From: Provencibacterium sp.
GTDB lineage: Bacteria; Bacillota; Clostridia; Oscillospirales; Ruminococcaceae
Direction: 5' to 3'
DNA length: 61,559 bases
Assembly (NCBI GenBank): GCA_022793895.1
Contig: JAAWDS010000019.1
Location: forward strand, 1 to 61,559
Of the stretch, positions 52,300 to 59,868 are shown piece by piece (within the stretch, counting starts at the first letter, position 1; each line of letters begins with the position of its first letter). The position numbers and the translations under genes were made by a program. The notes under the pieces were generated by a model. The model saw only the letters and a program-made list of their open reading frames with translations, was not told the origin of the DNA and made no database searches.

Positions 52300-52629
52300 A
52301 TGGATTACTTCTACTACACCGCCGTCTATGGCGGCAAGCTGTTGGAGAAGGAGACGTTCGAGCGGCTCAAGGGACGGGCGCAGCGCTATGTGAGCGCGCT
52401 CGTCCGTCCGGCCGGGCGGGAGGACGAAAGCGACGCGGAGCGCTTCGCCGTCTGCGCGGTGGCCGAGGCGCTGCACGAGAAGGAGCAGCGGCAGGAGAAA
52501 GGGAGCTTGAAGAGCGAAACGGTCGGCCGGTATTCGGTGCAGTATGAGCAGACCGGGGCGGCGGCGGGCGTGTATGCGGCCGCCGCCCGCTGGCTGGAAC
52601 CGGCCGGGCTTCTCTACCGGGGCGTTTAA
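52300..52629 (+). CDS. Head-tail connector protein (gp6-like)
   Basis: A 109-residue helical protein of the head-tail adaptor type: DYFYYTAVYGGKLLEKETFERLKGRAQRYVSAL, AVCAVAEALHEKEQ and AARWLEPAGLLYRGV at the end are typical of connectors that bind below the portal. It follows the capsid gene by 6 bases. The call is by pattern and position. Confidence 0.75.
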   Translation: MDYFYYTAVYGGKLLEKETFERLKGRAQRYVSALVRPAGREDESDAERFAVCAVAEALHEKEQRQEKGSLKSETVGRYSVQYEQTGAAAGVYAAAARWLEPAGLLYRGV

Positions 52630-52656
52630 CCACATGGAAAAGGAGGGGTTCAGAGC

Positions 52657-53052
52657 ATGTGGGGAAGGGAATGCTGCACCGTTTTTAACCGCAGGCTGGA
52701 GGGGGAGATGCGCCGGGAAGCGTTTGAGCCGACGGTGCTGGAGGGCGTCCATTGGCAGGGCGGCGGGGCGGTACGCGACCGCAAGCAGCCCACCGACGGG
52801 AACGTTGCCGTTTATATCCCCTTTTCGGTGAAGGCGGACCGTCCGTACCGTCCGCCGCGCGCTTACGCCGCCTGCTCGGAGGGAAGCTGGACGCTGCGGG
52901 AGGGCGATCTGCTCTGCCTGGGCGCGCATCCGGAGCCGGTCCCTTCCGCCCGTGCGCTGCTGGAACGGGGCGGGGTGGTCACGATCGTCAGTGTGAGCGA
53001 AAACGGCTTCGGCAGCCGGGCGCTCCGGCACTGGGAGGTGTGCGCGCGTTGA
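52657..53052 (+). CDS. Phage neck (head closure-like) protein
   Basis: A 131-residue beta-rich protein: CTVFNRRLEGE, PTVLEGVHWQG, VAVYIPFSVKA and the ending FGSRALRHWEVCAR follow the plan of small closure proteins (DUF6751-like) encoded after the connector in Bacillota siphophages. It would seal the filled head. It overlaps the next gene by 4 bases. Identification is moderate. Confidence 0.6.
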   Translation: MWGRECCTVFNRRLEGEMRREAFEPTVLEGVHWQGGGAVRDRKQPTDGNVAVYIPFSVKADRPYRPPRAYAACSEGSWTLREGDLLCLGAHPEPVPSARALLERGGVVTIVSVSENGFGSRALRHWEVCAR

Positions 53053-53486
53053 ATATCGAAGAGAACCGCAGCCTGTTTTACAGCCTGCGGGAATATTTCC
53101 TGAGCTGCCCGCTGTTGAAAGAGGGATCGTTCGGCCTGGAAAGGCTGGACGCGCTCTTCCCCTCCGGCGCGCTCTTAGAGGGGGAGGAGACCGAAAGGGC
53201 GCGCTATCTGGATGGAGATCGCATCTGCCAGTTCGATTTTCTCCTTGCCCTGTGCGAAGGCCAGGCCGCCGACACCGCCGGCGCTTTGGAAGCCTTCGCC
53301 CGCCTGGATGCGCTGGCCGCCTGGATGGAACAGCAGTCCCGCAGGCGGTTTCTCCCCTTTCTTACCGGCGGGCGGCAGCCTCTTTCGCTGGCGGCTCTTG
53401 GCCAGGCGGGAGCCCGGCAGGAGGCGGAGGACCGGATGGTTTGGAGGCTGCGCTGCCGGTTGGTTTATTGCCGGCCGGCCGCCTGA
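53049..53486 (+). CDS. Phage tail terminator-like protein
   Basis: About 145 residues. LREYFLSCPLLKEG, GDRICQFDFLLALCEG, FARLDALAAWMEQQSRRRFLPFL and the ending MVWRLRCRLVYCR fit the tail terminator/minor capsid family of siphophages. Its TTG start overlaps the previous stop (TTGA). This gene implies that a tail is, or once was, joined to the head. Confidence 0.65.
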   Translation: MNIEENRSLFYSLREYFLSCPLLKEGSFGLERLDALFPSGALLEGEETERARYLDGDRICQFDFLLALCEGQAADTAGALEAFARLDALAAWMEQQSRRRFLPFLTGGRQPLSLAALGQAGARQEAEDRMVWRLRCRLVYCRPAA

Positions 53487-53500
53487 AACGGGGGGATTTG

Positions 53501-54010
53501 ATGGATCTGGGAGCTTTTATGGAGGGCCGCGTTCTGGGAACGGGATACGCCGGCTATCTTCTGGGGGAGGATTGGGTGCTGGCGCTCGATCTGGAGGACG
53601 GCGGGGGGGCGGATGATGCGCAGTTCGCCGTTGTGCGGGCAGGGATCCGAAGGCTGGAGGCCGGCTTTGAGACGGTGGAGCAACGGCTTTACCGGGAAAC
53701 CTCCGGTCCCTTTTCCAAGCGCCGGGAGCTGCGGCGGTTCTTTCTGCTGGAGGGGGATCGGCGGTTGGACGATCCGTTCCAGCAGCAGGTTTTTTCCTAT
53801 CCCTCGCTGTATGCGCGGGGCGACGGGGCCGCTATGCGTTACCTTTTCTTTTGCTTGGGCGACGGCTGCGGCGAACGCGGCCGGTTGGTTCCGCTCATCG
53901 AGCGGGATGCAGGCGGAGCGCCGGGGGAGAACGCCGCCTTCCGCCTGCGGCTGGTGCAGAGCGGCGAAGCCCCGCAGGCTTACCGGTGGACGGGCGGCCC
54001 GGCCGGATGA
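53501..54010 (+). CDS. Candidate tail tube protein
   Basis: A 169-residue protein: DLGAFMEGRVLGTGYAGYLLGEDWVLALDLE, FSKRRELRRFFLLEGDRRLDDPFQQQVFSYPS and GGAPGENAAFRLRLVQSGEAPQAYRWTGG. The last two resemble the middle and end of siphophage tail tube proteins, and the place after the terminator gene is right. GGGGGG precedes the ATG. I cannot exclude another structural role. Confidence 0.45.
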   Translation: MDLGAFMEGRVLGTGYAGYLLGEDWVLALDLEDGGGADDAQFAVVRAGIRRLEAGFETVEQRLYRETSGPFSKRRELRRFFLLEGDRRLDDPFQQQVFSYPSLYARGDGAAMRYLFFCLGDGCGERGRLVPLIERDAGGAPGENAAFRLRLVQSGEAPQAYRWTGGPAG

Positions 54011-54044
54011 GAGCGGCTGTTTCTGAAAAAGGAGGGATGCTTTG

Positions 54045-55625
54045 ATGGGGACCGTTCGCGTCTATGCGGCGGACAGCGTCACCGCCGACGTGACTACTAA
54101 AATTTCCGGAATGGCGTACTGGTACACCCTTGACAAAAATTACCGGCGCGCGGCCACCGATCGGGCCTATGCGCGCTATGAGCTGACCTATTCCAAGAGC
54201 CGCGTCCCCGCCGTCGATCATGCGACGGGGGTGGTGGTCTCCTTCGACCTGGATTCCGTTCCGGAGCTGCAAGCCCGTGCCGTCACCCGGATCACCGGGC
54301 CGTTTATGTACCTGCGGCAGAATCAGGGGGAGTTTTTTACCGGTGCAAGCTATCCGGTTTCCTTTTGCGGCTATTCGTTGGAGGATGTTTTTCTCCACTT
54401 TCTGCCCGCCGCCCCTTCCCGTCCGGAACGGGAAAATTATCTGGGGCTTCAGGAGACCGGCCGCTATTTCAACGTTCGGGTCGATGGGGAGGATCGCATC
54501 AATCTCCGCTATGGCTCCCACTTCAGCGAGATCACCGCCTGCATCAACGCCTATCCGGGCGTGAGCAACCGCTATTATCAGGGACGGGTGCAGGCCGTTT
54601 TTGACAGCGCCTCCGGGGAACATCCGCCCTATATCCTGGTGGAATATCAAAATTCCGAGCTGGTGATAGCGGGCTGTAGCCCGCAGTCCGGCTTTGTCAA
54701 TGAACGGGGGGCCGTCCGGCTACAGTGGTCGCTCGTCCCCTGCTCCAAAAATGCGGTCGGAAAGGCGACCCAGAAGAACGCAACCGTTCAGTGGCGGCAG
54801 AAGGGGTCCTCCCAGGTGCAGACCATTCCGGTCAACCAGGAGGCTACCTTCTGCATGGTTCCGGCGGGGACCTTTCCGAACGGAGCCGTTGAGTGGCGGG
54901 TCTGTGCGAGCGCGGTGAACGGTGTTTCCGCCCCCTGGTCGGCCTGGTATGAGCTGACCACCGTAGACAACCAGGTAGCTGCGCCCGACGCGCTTTCGCC
55001 GGATGGGGATCTGCTGGACGGCGCCCGGCCGATTGCCCTCTCCTGGCGGCACAACTCGCCGCTGGGAACGCCGCCGAGCGCCTTTGAGACGCAGATTAAC
55101 CTGGAAACCGGCTATGGCTGGCGGGATTTGAGCGGCAAGGTAGCGAGCGGGCAGAGCGCCTACACCATTCCGGCCAACACCCTTCCCAGCGGCTATATCA
55201 GCTGGCGGGTACGCGACTACAACAGCGACGGGCTGCCCTCTCCCTGGAGCGCGGCGGCCCGTATTACGGTGCGCGCCGCGCCGCGCACCCCTATTTTTGG
55301 AACGCTGGAGAACGCCACGGCGCGGCCGCTGGTGAGCTGGTTCGTTTCCGGGCAGATTGCCTTTCAGATGGAGGTTCTTACGGAAGAGGGACCGCTTTAC
55401 CAGTCTGGGACGGTTTTTTCTGCCGGGACCTCGCACCGGGTTCCGGTTCTGCTGCCCAACGGCCTTTACCGCCTCCGGCTGCGGGTACAAAATCAATATG
55501 GGCTTTGGAGCTCGTGGGCCGAGACCAATTTAGCTATCGGAGCGCCGAAGAGATGGAAGCTGACGCTGGAGGGGCAGGAGATAGAGGCGGGCGCGCAGCT
55601 CACCTATCACATGGAGGCTTTATAG
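54045..55625 (+). CDS. Large structural protein with fn3-like repeats
   Basis: About 526 residues. The first 230 residues are unique (MGTVRVYAADSVTADVTTKI). Then about three fibronectin-III-like units follow, each ending in a WSAW/WS motif: VEWRVCASAVNGVSAPWSAWYEL, ISWRVRDYNSDGLPSPWSAAARI and YRLRLRVQNQYGLWSSWAETNL. Such repeats on phage tails bind cell-surface sugars. It lies only about 30 bases after the candidate tube gene, where tail chaperones and the tape measure would be expected. GGAGGG precedes the start. Confidence 0.7.
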   Translation: MGTVRVYAADSVTADVTTKISGMAYWYTLDKNYRRAATDRAYARYELTYSKSRVPAVDHATGVVVSFDLDSVPELQARAVTRITGPFMYLRQNQGEFFTGASYPVSFCGYSLEDVFLHFLPAAPSRPERENYLGLQETGRYFNVRVDGEDRINLRYGSHFSEITACINAYPGVSNRYYQGRVQAVFDSASGEHPPYILVEYQNSELVIAGCSPQSGFVNERGAVRLQWSLVPCSKNAVGKATQKNATVQWRQKGSSQVQTIPVNQEATFCMVPAGTFPNGAVEWRVCASAVNGVSAPWSAWYELTTVDNQVAAPDALSPDGDLLDGARPIALSWRHNSPLGTPPSAFETQINLETGYGWRDLSGKVASGQSAYTIPANTLPSGYISWRVRDYNSDGLPSPWSAAARITVRAAPRTPIFGTLENATARPLVSWFVSGQIAFQMEVLTEEGPLYQSGTVFSAGTSHRVPVLLPNGLYRLRLRVQNQYGLWSSWAETNLAIGAPKRWKLTLEGQEIEAGAQLTYHMEAL

Positions 55626-55650
55626 CGGGGGCCGCTTTCAGGCCCCCGCT
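55624..55650 (+). terminator. GC-rich hairpin between tail genes
   Basis: AGCGGGGGCC, loop of 7, GGCCCCCGCT: a 10-bp perfect stem that starts inside the stop codon of the fn3 gene. No U run, so it may slow rather than end transcription. Confidence 0.4.
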
Positions 55651-55758
55651 CCGGTCCGGACCTCACCCGGCGCTCCTTGAGCGGCCGGGAGGGATCCGGC
55701 TTTACGGGCCCCCTAAAGGGCTGGAAGCGGCGATGGAAAAAGGGAGGGGTATGAAAAG

Positions 55759-56868
55759 ATGACGCTGGACTATGAAAATCCCTGTGAAGGCAGGGAGCTT
55801 ACCATCCGCTGGGAGCGGACCGGGCTGCTGGCCAGCTACCGGCTGGAGCGCTGCCTGGAGGGAGCCGGAGGGGACGGGAGGTTCGCGCTGCTTTATGAAG
55901 GAAAGGCGCTCTCCTTTACCGACCGGCTTCCGGCCGGCGCTCTCGCGGTGCAATACCGCCTGACCAGCGGCGGCCAGGTACAGTCGGGCCCGCGCCTGGC
56001 GGTCCGCCGGGCGGAGCCTCCGCGCTTTCAAACGGGGGGACGTAGCCTTGGTAAGCGCAGCGGGGCTTTTTCCGTCCCCTATCTGGTGGAGGACTCCTTT
56101 CCCGGCGCTTCGCTTTCGATAGAGGTCAAGCTGGATGGGACCCTTCTGGAAGCGATAGAGGGCCTTCCCAGCCCGGTTCAGCTTGAAGCGACGGTTGGAA
56201 AGGAGACCTTTGCCGCTTTAGCGGCCGGTTCGGCGCATACGCTGAGCGTTACCGCCCGGAATACATTTGGGCTCTCGGCCGCGGTATCCTTCCCCTTTGT
56301 CTGTGCGGCCGACCCGTCGGCGGGCTGCACCTTCTACCTGCTGCGCGACGGGGCGGCGGTGGCCAAGCAGACGGCCGCCCTCCCTTTCTTTGATTATGGG
56401 GCGGCCGGAAGCCACCGCTACCGGGTGCGGGTGGTGGATGCGTCCGGCGGCTTCTGCGAAAGCAATGAGGTGACGGTGGTCAGCCGGATAAAGAGCGCCC
56501 TGCTGGCCCCGGCCGCCCATCCCGACAGGATGCTTCCGCTGGAGCTCTCCGGCGGCGAGCCGCCCATCCGGCAAAGCAAGCTCCGGACCGACGGACAGCG
56601 TTATCTCTTTGAAGGGCGTCAATATGCCGTTTTAGAGAACGGGGGACAGTGTTCCCAGAGCATTACCCTGCGCGGCCTTCTGCGGGAAGAGGACTACCGG
56701 GAGATCTGCGCGCTGTTTGAAGCGCAGGAGCCGGTTTTATACCGGGACCCTTACGGGAACTGCATGACGGCGGCGATCGATGCGCTGCCGGCCGTTTTCT
56801 CGGAGCAGGGGGTGGAGCTGGAGATTCAGCTCACCCGCCTGTGCGATCCGGAGGAGGCGCAGGCGTAG
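55759..56868 (+). CDS. Tail protein with fn3-like domains and distal-tail-like end
   Basis: A 369-residue protein. Residues 1-240 hold beta-sandwich units (LASYRLERCLEGAGGDGRFALLYEG, SHRYRVRVVDASGGFCESNEVTV). The last 120 resemble distal tail or minor tail proteins: GRQYAVLENGGQCSQSITLRGLLREEDYREICALFEAQEPVLYRDPYGNCMTAAI. It probably sits at the tail tip. GGGAGGGG is 10 bases before the ATG. Confidence 0.6.
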   Translation: MTLDYENPCEGRELTIRWERTGLLASYRLERCLEGAGGDGRFALLYEGKALSFTDRLPAGALAVQYRLTSGGQVQSGPRLAVRRAEPPRFQTGGRSLGKRSGAFSVPYLVEDSFPGASLSIEVKLDGTLLEAIEGLPSPVQLEATVGKETFAALAAGSAHTLSVTARNTFGLSAAVSFPFVCAADPSAGCTFYLLRDGAAVAKQTAALPFFDYGAAGSHRYRVRVVDASGGFCESNEVTVVSRIKSALLAPAAHPDRMLPLELSGGEPPIRQSKLRTDGQRYLFEGRQYAVLENGGQCSQSITLRGLLREEDYREICALFEAQEPVLYRDPYGNCMTAAIDALPAVFSEQGVELEIQLTRLCDPEEAQA

Positions 56869-56929
56869 CGGACGAAGGCTTTTTGAGGATTTAGGAGGGA
56901 GATTCTTCGGGAAAGGGAGGAGGAGAACC

Positions 56930-58009
56930 ATGGTTGATTTGGCGCAGGAAGGCTTTTCGCATGAGGAGGTGCTCCAGGCGCTGCAATTCCAGGGCGGGGC
57001 CCGTCATGTCCGTTATGAGCTGCTGTTGCTGCGCGGGGAAACGGCTGTGAAGCCGCTCCGGCTTCACAGCTTCCGCCTCTCCTGCGATTATCTGGCGGAG
57101 GTCAAATTTTCGGGGCGGTTTGTTTTGGAGGAGGATCCTGCTATCCACTGGCGCAGCGACCGGCTGCAACTGGCCATGGTGTTGAGCCTGGGCGGCAAGG
57201 AACTTTATTACCCGTTCCCGCGGCTGAAGGCGGTCCGCATCACCGGCTGCGGCCTCATCACGGTGGAAGCCCTCGATGAGACGGTCATTCTGACGCAGAG
57301 CTCGCTGGGCGACCGGATCTGGATCCCGAAGGGGACGCGCTACACCGATTACCTGACCGGACTGCTGGAGGGGATGGGATTTGCCTATGTGCTCATCACC
57401 CCGTCGGAGGCCGCTTTTACCACCGACCGGGAGGATTGGGAGCCGGAGGTTAGCCTGTATGCGCTCTGTAGCCAGCTCCTGGCAGAAATCGGCTACCGGG
57501 GGCTGGAGGCGGCCCGGCTGGGCGGCATCCGCTCCGGCCCCTATGAGCCGCCGGACGCCTCGCTTGCCAAAATTTCCTACCGCGCCGGGAAGGAGAGCGT
57601 CCTGTTCCCCCAGCGGGAGCGGGAGCTGGATAACCGCTGCCGGCCCAACCGGTTTATCGGCTACCTTTCCAACCCGGAGCTGCCGCCCATGCGGGCGGAA
57701 TATCAAAACGACAATCCCGCCAGCCCCACCTCCCCCTACAACAACGGCGGCTATACCATCACGGCGGTGCGCCGCTTCGACCAGATAGCCGACCGGCAGA
57801 GCCTTGAGAAAAACCTGCGCCGCTGGGCGCTGGAGACCGAAGCGCTCTATGAATATATCGAGCTGCAAACGGCGGCGATGCCGCACCATGAGGTACGGGA
57901 GATCCTCGCTCTGGACTGCGAAGGGGCGAGCGGGATCTACACCGAGGTGGGCTGGACGCTGGAGCGCGAACGGATGCTCCACCGTCTCCGGCGCTACTGG
58001 ATGGACTAG
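56930..58009 (+). CDS. Baseplate hub-like (gpD/tail spike base) protein
   Basis: A 359-residue protein from the ATG at 56930, behind GGGAGGAGGAG. The pattern YTDYLTGLLEGMGFAYVLITPSEAAFTTDREDWEPEVSLYALCSQLLAEIGY, then RFIGYLSNPELPPMRAEYQNDNPASPTSP and AAMPHHEVREILALDCEG, is that of hub or late-control-type proteins that close the tail tube and carry the tip. It follows the tail protein gene. Confidence 0.65.
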   Translation: MVDLAQEGFSHEEVLQALQFQGGARHVRYELLLLRGETAVKPLRLHSFRLSCDYLAEVKFSGRFVLEEDPAIHWRSDRLQLAMVLSLGGKELYYPFPRLKAVRITGCGLITVEALDETVILTQSSLGDRIWIPKGTRYTDYLTGLLEGMGFAYVLITPSEAAFTTDREDWEPEVSLYALCSQLLAEIGYRGLEAARLGGIRSGPYEPPDASLAKISYRAGKESVLFPQRERELDNRCRPNRFIGYLSNPELPPMRAEYQNDNPASPTSPYNNGGYTITAVRRFDQIADRQSLEKNLRRWALETEALYEYIELQTAAMPHHEVREILALDCEGASGIYTEVGWTLERERMLHRLRRYWMD

Positions 58010-58019
58010 GAGGAAGGGC

Positions 58020-58211
58020 ATGGAGGAATTTATCATGGCGACGGTGGAAAAGGGCGCGGACGGCACGCTTCAAATACGGCCGGACGGTTCCGCTTCCCCC
58101 TTTCAAAAGAACTGCCTCATCCCCGCCGGGATGACGCTGGCCGCGGGAGACCGGGTGCTGCTGCTCAAATATGCGGGCTGCCGGCTGGTGCTGGGGCGCT
58201 ATGCTCTCTAG
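58020..58211 (+). CDS. Small beta-rich protein after the hub, possible OB-like tip piece
   Basis: A 63-residue protein: MATVEKGADGTLQIRPDGS, NCLIPAGMTLAAGDRVLLLKYAGCRLVLGRY. The alternating strands and place after the hub suggest an OB-like tip component, but this is inference. AGGAGG precedes the ATG at 58020; an internal ATG at 58035 also has GGAGG. Last gene of the phage-like cluster. Confidence 0.6.
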   Translation: MEEFIMATVEKGADGTLQIRPDGSASPFQKNCLIPAGMTLAAGDRVLLLKYAGCRLVLGRYAL

Positions 58212-58234
58212 CAAGGGATAGCTTTTGGAATTGA

Positions 58235-58263
58235 TTGACAAACGGATAGGGATCCTTTATAAT
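58235..58263 (+). promoter_or_regulatory. Near-consensus sigma-A promoter
   Basis: Perfect TTGACA (58235-58240), 17-base spacer and perfect TATAAT (58258-58263). It is the best promoter in the window and is followed within 50 bases by a terminator. Confidence 0.85.
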
Positions 58264-58273
58264 AGTTCATAAA

Positions 58274-58318
58274 GATGAAGGAATGGCCGGGGTAAACCTT
58301 ACCCGGCCATGCTTTTTT
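58274..58318 (+). terminator. Leader with tiny open frame and intrinsic terminator
   Basis: ATGGCCGGGGTAA (58283-58295) and TTACCCGGCCAT (58299-58310) pair with one bulge, then TTTTTT (58313-58318). A six-codon frame (MKEWPG, 58274-58294) starts almost at the expected RNA start and runs into the stem. This looks like an attenuator before the MATE gene, or a terminator of the phage cluster. Confidence 0.6.
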
Positions 58319-58410
58319 ACTTTGGGAAGGAAACCGGGCGGGAGCGTTTCTCTGGAGGGCGGCGTCCGGCGTCCTGAACGATAAAATCGGAAAGAGGGCA
58401 TGGCTTTTAT

Positions 58411-59811
58411 ATGGAGGATCGAAAAACCTATCTGTTTGAACGGGCGCCTATCTCCAACGCGGTTTTTTCAATGGCGGTTCCCACCGTATTGAGCTCGTTG
58501 GTTATGGTGATCTACAGCCTGGCGGATACCTATTTCGTCGGCATTCTGAACGACCCGATACAGAATGCGGCCGTTACGCTGGCTTCCCCCATTCTGCTGG
58601 CCTTTAACGCGGTGAACAACCTGTTCGGCGTCGGCAGCTCCAGCATGATGAGCCGCTCGCTGGGGAAAAAGGAATATGAGACGGTGCGCAAGGTCGCGGC
58701 CTTCGGGTTCTATTGCTCGCTCTGCTGCGGCCTGCTGTTCTCCCTGTTCTATTCCGTCTTCCGAGGCCCGCTGCTGACCCTGCTGGGGACCGGCGCGGAG
58801 ACCTTCCAGGCGACGGCGGGCTACCTGAAATGGACGGTTGCGCTAGGCGCTGCGCCCGCCATCCTCAACGTGGTCATGGCCTATATGGTCCGCTCGGAGG
58901 GGAGCACGCTGCATGCGAGCATCGGCACGATGAGCGGCTGCGTGCTGAACATCCTGCTCGACCCCATCTTTATCCTCCCCTGGGGGCTGGATATGGGGGC
59001 GGCGGGGGCGGGCTGCGCCACCTTTCTCTCCAACTGCGCGGCCTGCGTTTACTTCTTCGTCTTGCTGCTTGTCAAGCGGAAGAGCACCTATGTGTCCATT
59101 CATCCCCGGATGTTCCGGCCGAACAAGGAGATTGTGCTGGGGGTCTGCGGGGTGGGGCTTCCCGCCTCGATTCAAAACCTGTTGAATGTGACGGGGATGA
59201 CGGTGCTCAACAACTTCACCTCCGGCTTTGGGCCGGATGCGGTGGCCGCTATGGGGATTGCCTACAAGGTCTACATGGTGCCGATGCAGATCTCGATGGG
59301 CTTTTCGCAGGGCATCATGCCGCTGATTAGCTATAACTATGCCGCGGGCAATTACCGGCGGATGAAGCGGGTCGTCGGCTTTTCCGCCAGAATCACCCTT
59401 TCCTTTATGGCGGCGATTGCGGCCGGCTACTTTATAGGCGCTTCGTTCTTTATCCGGCTGTTCATCCAAAACGCGGATATCGTGGCCTATGGAACCTCCT
59501 TCCTGCGCGCCATGTGCCTGGCGCTCCCGTTCATCAACATGGATTTTCTGGCGGTGGGCATCTTCCAGGCGATGGGGCGCGGACGAAACTCCTTCCTGTT
59601 CGCCATTCTCCGAAAGATCCTTTTGGAGATTCCGGCCTTATACGTCTTAAACTACTTCTTCCCGCTGTACGGCCTGCCCTATGCGCAGGTGATTGCAGAA
59701 TTTATTCTGGCGATTGCGGCGGTGCTGGTGCTGCGGAAAATCTATGGGGAGCTGGCGGACGGCGATGCGGCGGAGGAATCCGGCGGCGCTCCGCCCGCCC
59801 CTGCGCGGTAA
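58411..59811 (+). CDS. MATE family efflux transporter
   Basis: A 466-residue exporter with twelve membrane helices in two similar halves. It opens with APISNAVFSMAVPTVLSSLVMVIYSLADTYFVG, then AFNAVNNLFGVGSSSMMSRSLGKKEYE, and the second half has GFSQGIMPLISYNYAAGNYRRM, all typical of MATE (NorM/DinF-like). It uses Na+ or H+ gradients to expel drugs or metabolites. The strong promoter and terminator leader upstream suggest control by attenuation. Confidence 0.93.
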   Translation: MEDRKTYLFERAPISNAVFSMAVPTVLSSLVMVIYSLADTYFVGILNDPIQNAAVTLASPILLAFNAVNNLFGVGSSSMMSRSLGKKEYETVRKVAAFGFYCSLCCGLLFSLFYSVFRGPLLTLLGTGAETFQATAGYLKWTVALGAAPAILNVVMAYMVRSEGSTLHASIGTMSGCVLNILLDPIFILPWGLDMGAAGAGCATFLSNCAACVYFFVLLLVKRKSTYVSIHPRMFRPNKEIVLGVCGVGLPASIQNLLNVTGMTVLNNFTSGFGPDAVAAMGIAYKVYMVPMQISMGFSQGIMPLISYNYAAGNYRRMKRVVGFSARITLSFMAAIAAGYFIGASFFIRLFIQNADIVAYGTSFLRAMCLALPFINMDFLAVGIFQAMGRGRNSFLFAILRKILLEIPALYVLNYFFPLYGLPYAQVIAEFILAIAAVLVLRKIYGELADGDAAEESGGAPPAPAR

Positions 59812-59830
59812 ATCCTTCGGTTATAAAAAT

Positions 59831-59868
59831 TACCCGCAAAGCCGGTAGGCGATTGCGGGTATTTTCTT
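59831..59868 (+). terminator. Terminator after the MATE gene
   Basis: TACCCGCAA (59831-59839) and TTGCGGGTA (59853-59861) with TTTTCTTT after it, between convergent genes. Confidence 0.75.

Noticed and set aside
47694-58211. Contractile injection system or tailocin
   Set aside because: No sheath, baseplate wedge or AAA ATPase is present, and terminase, portal and capsid genes point to a DNA-filled head.
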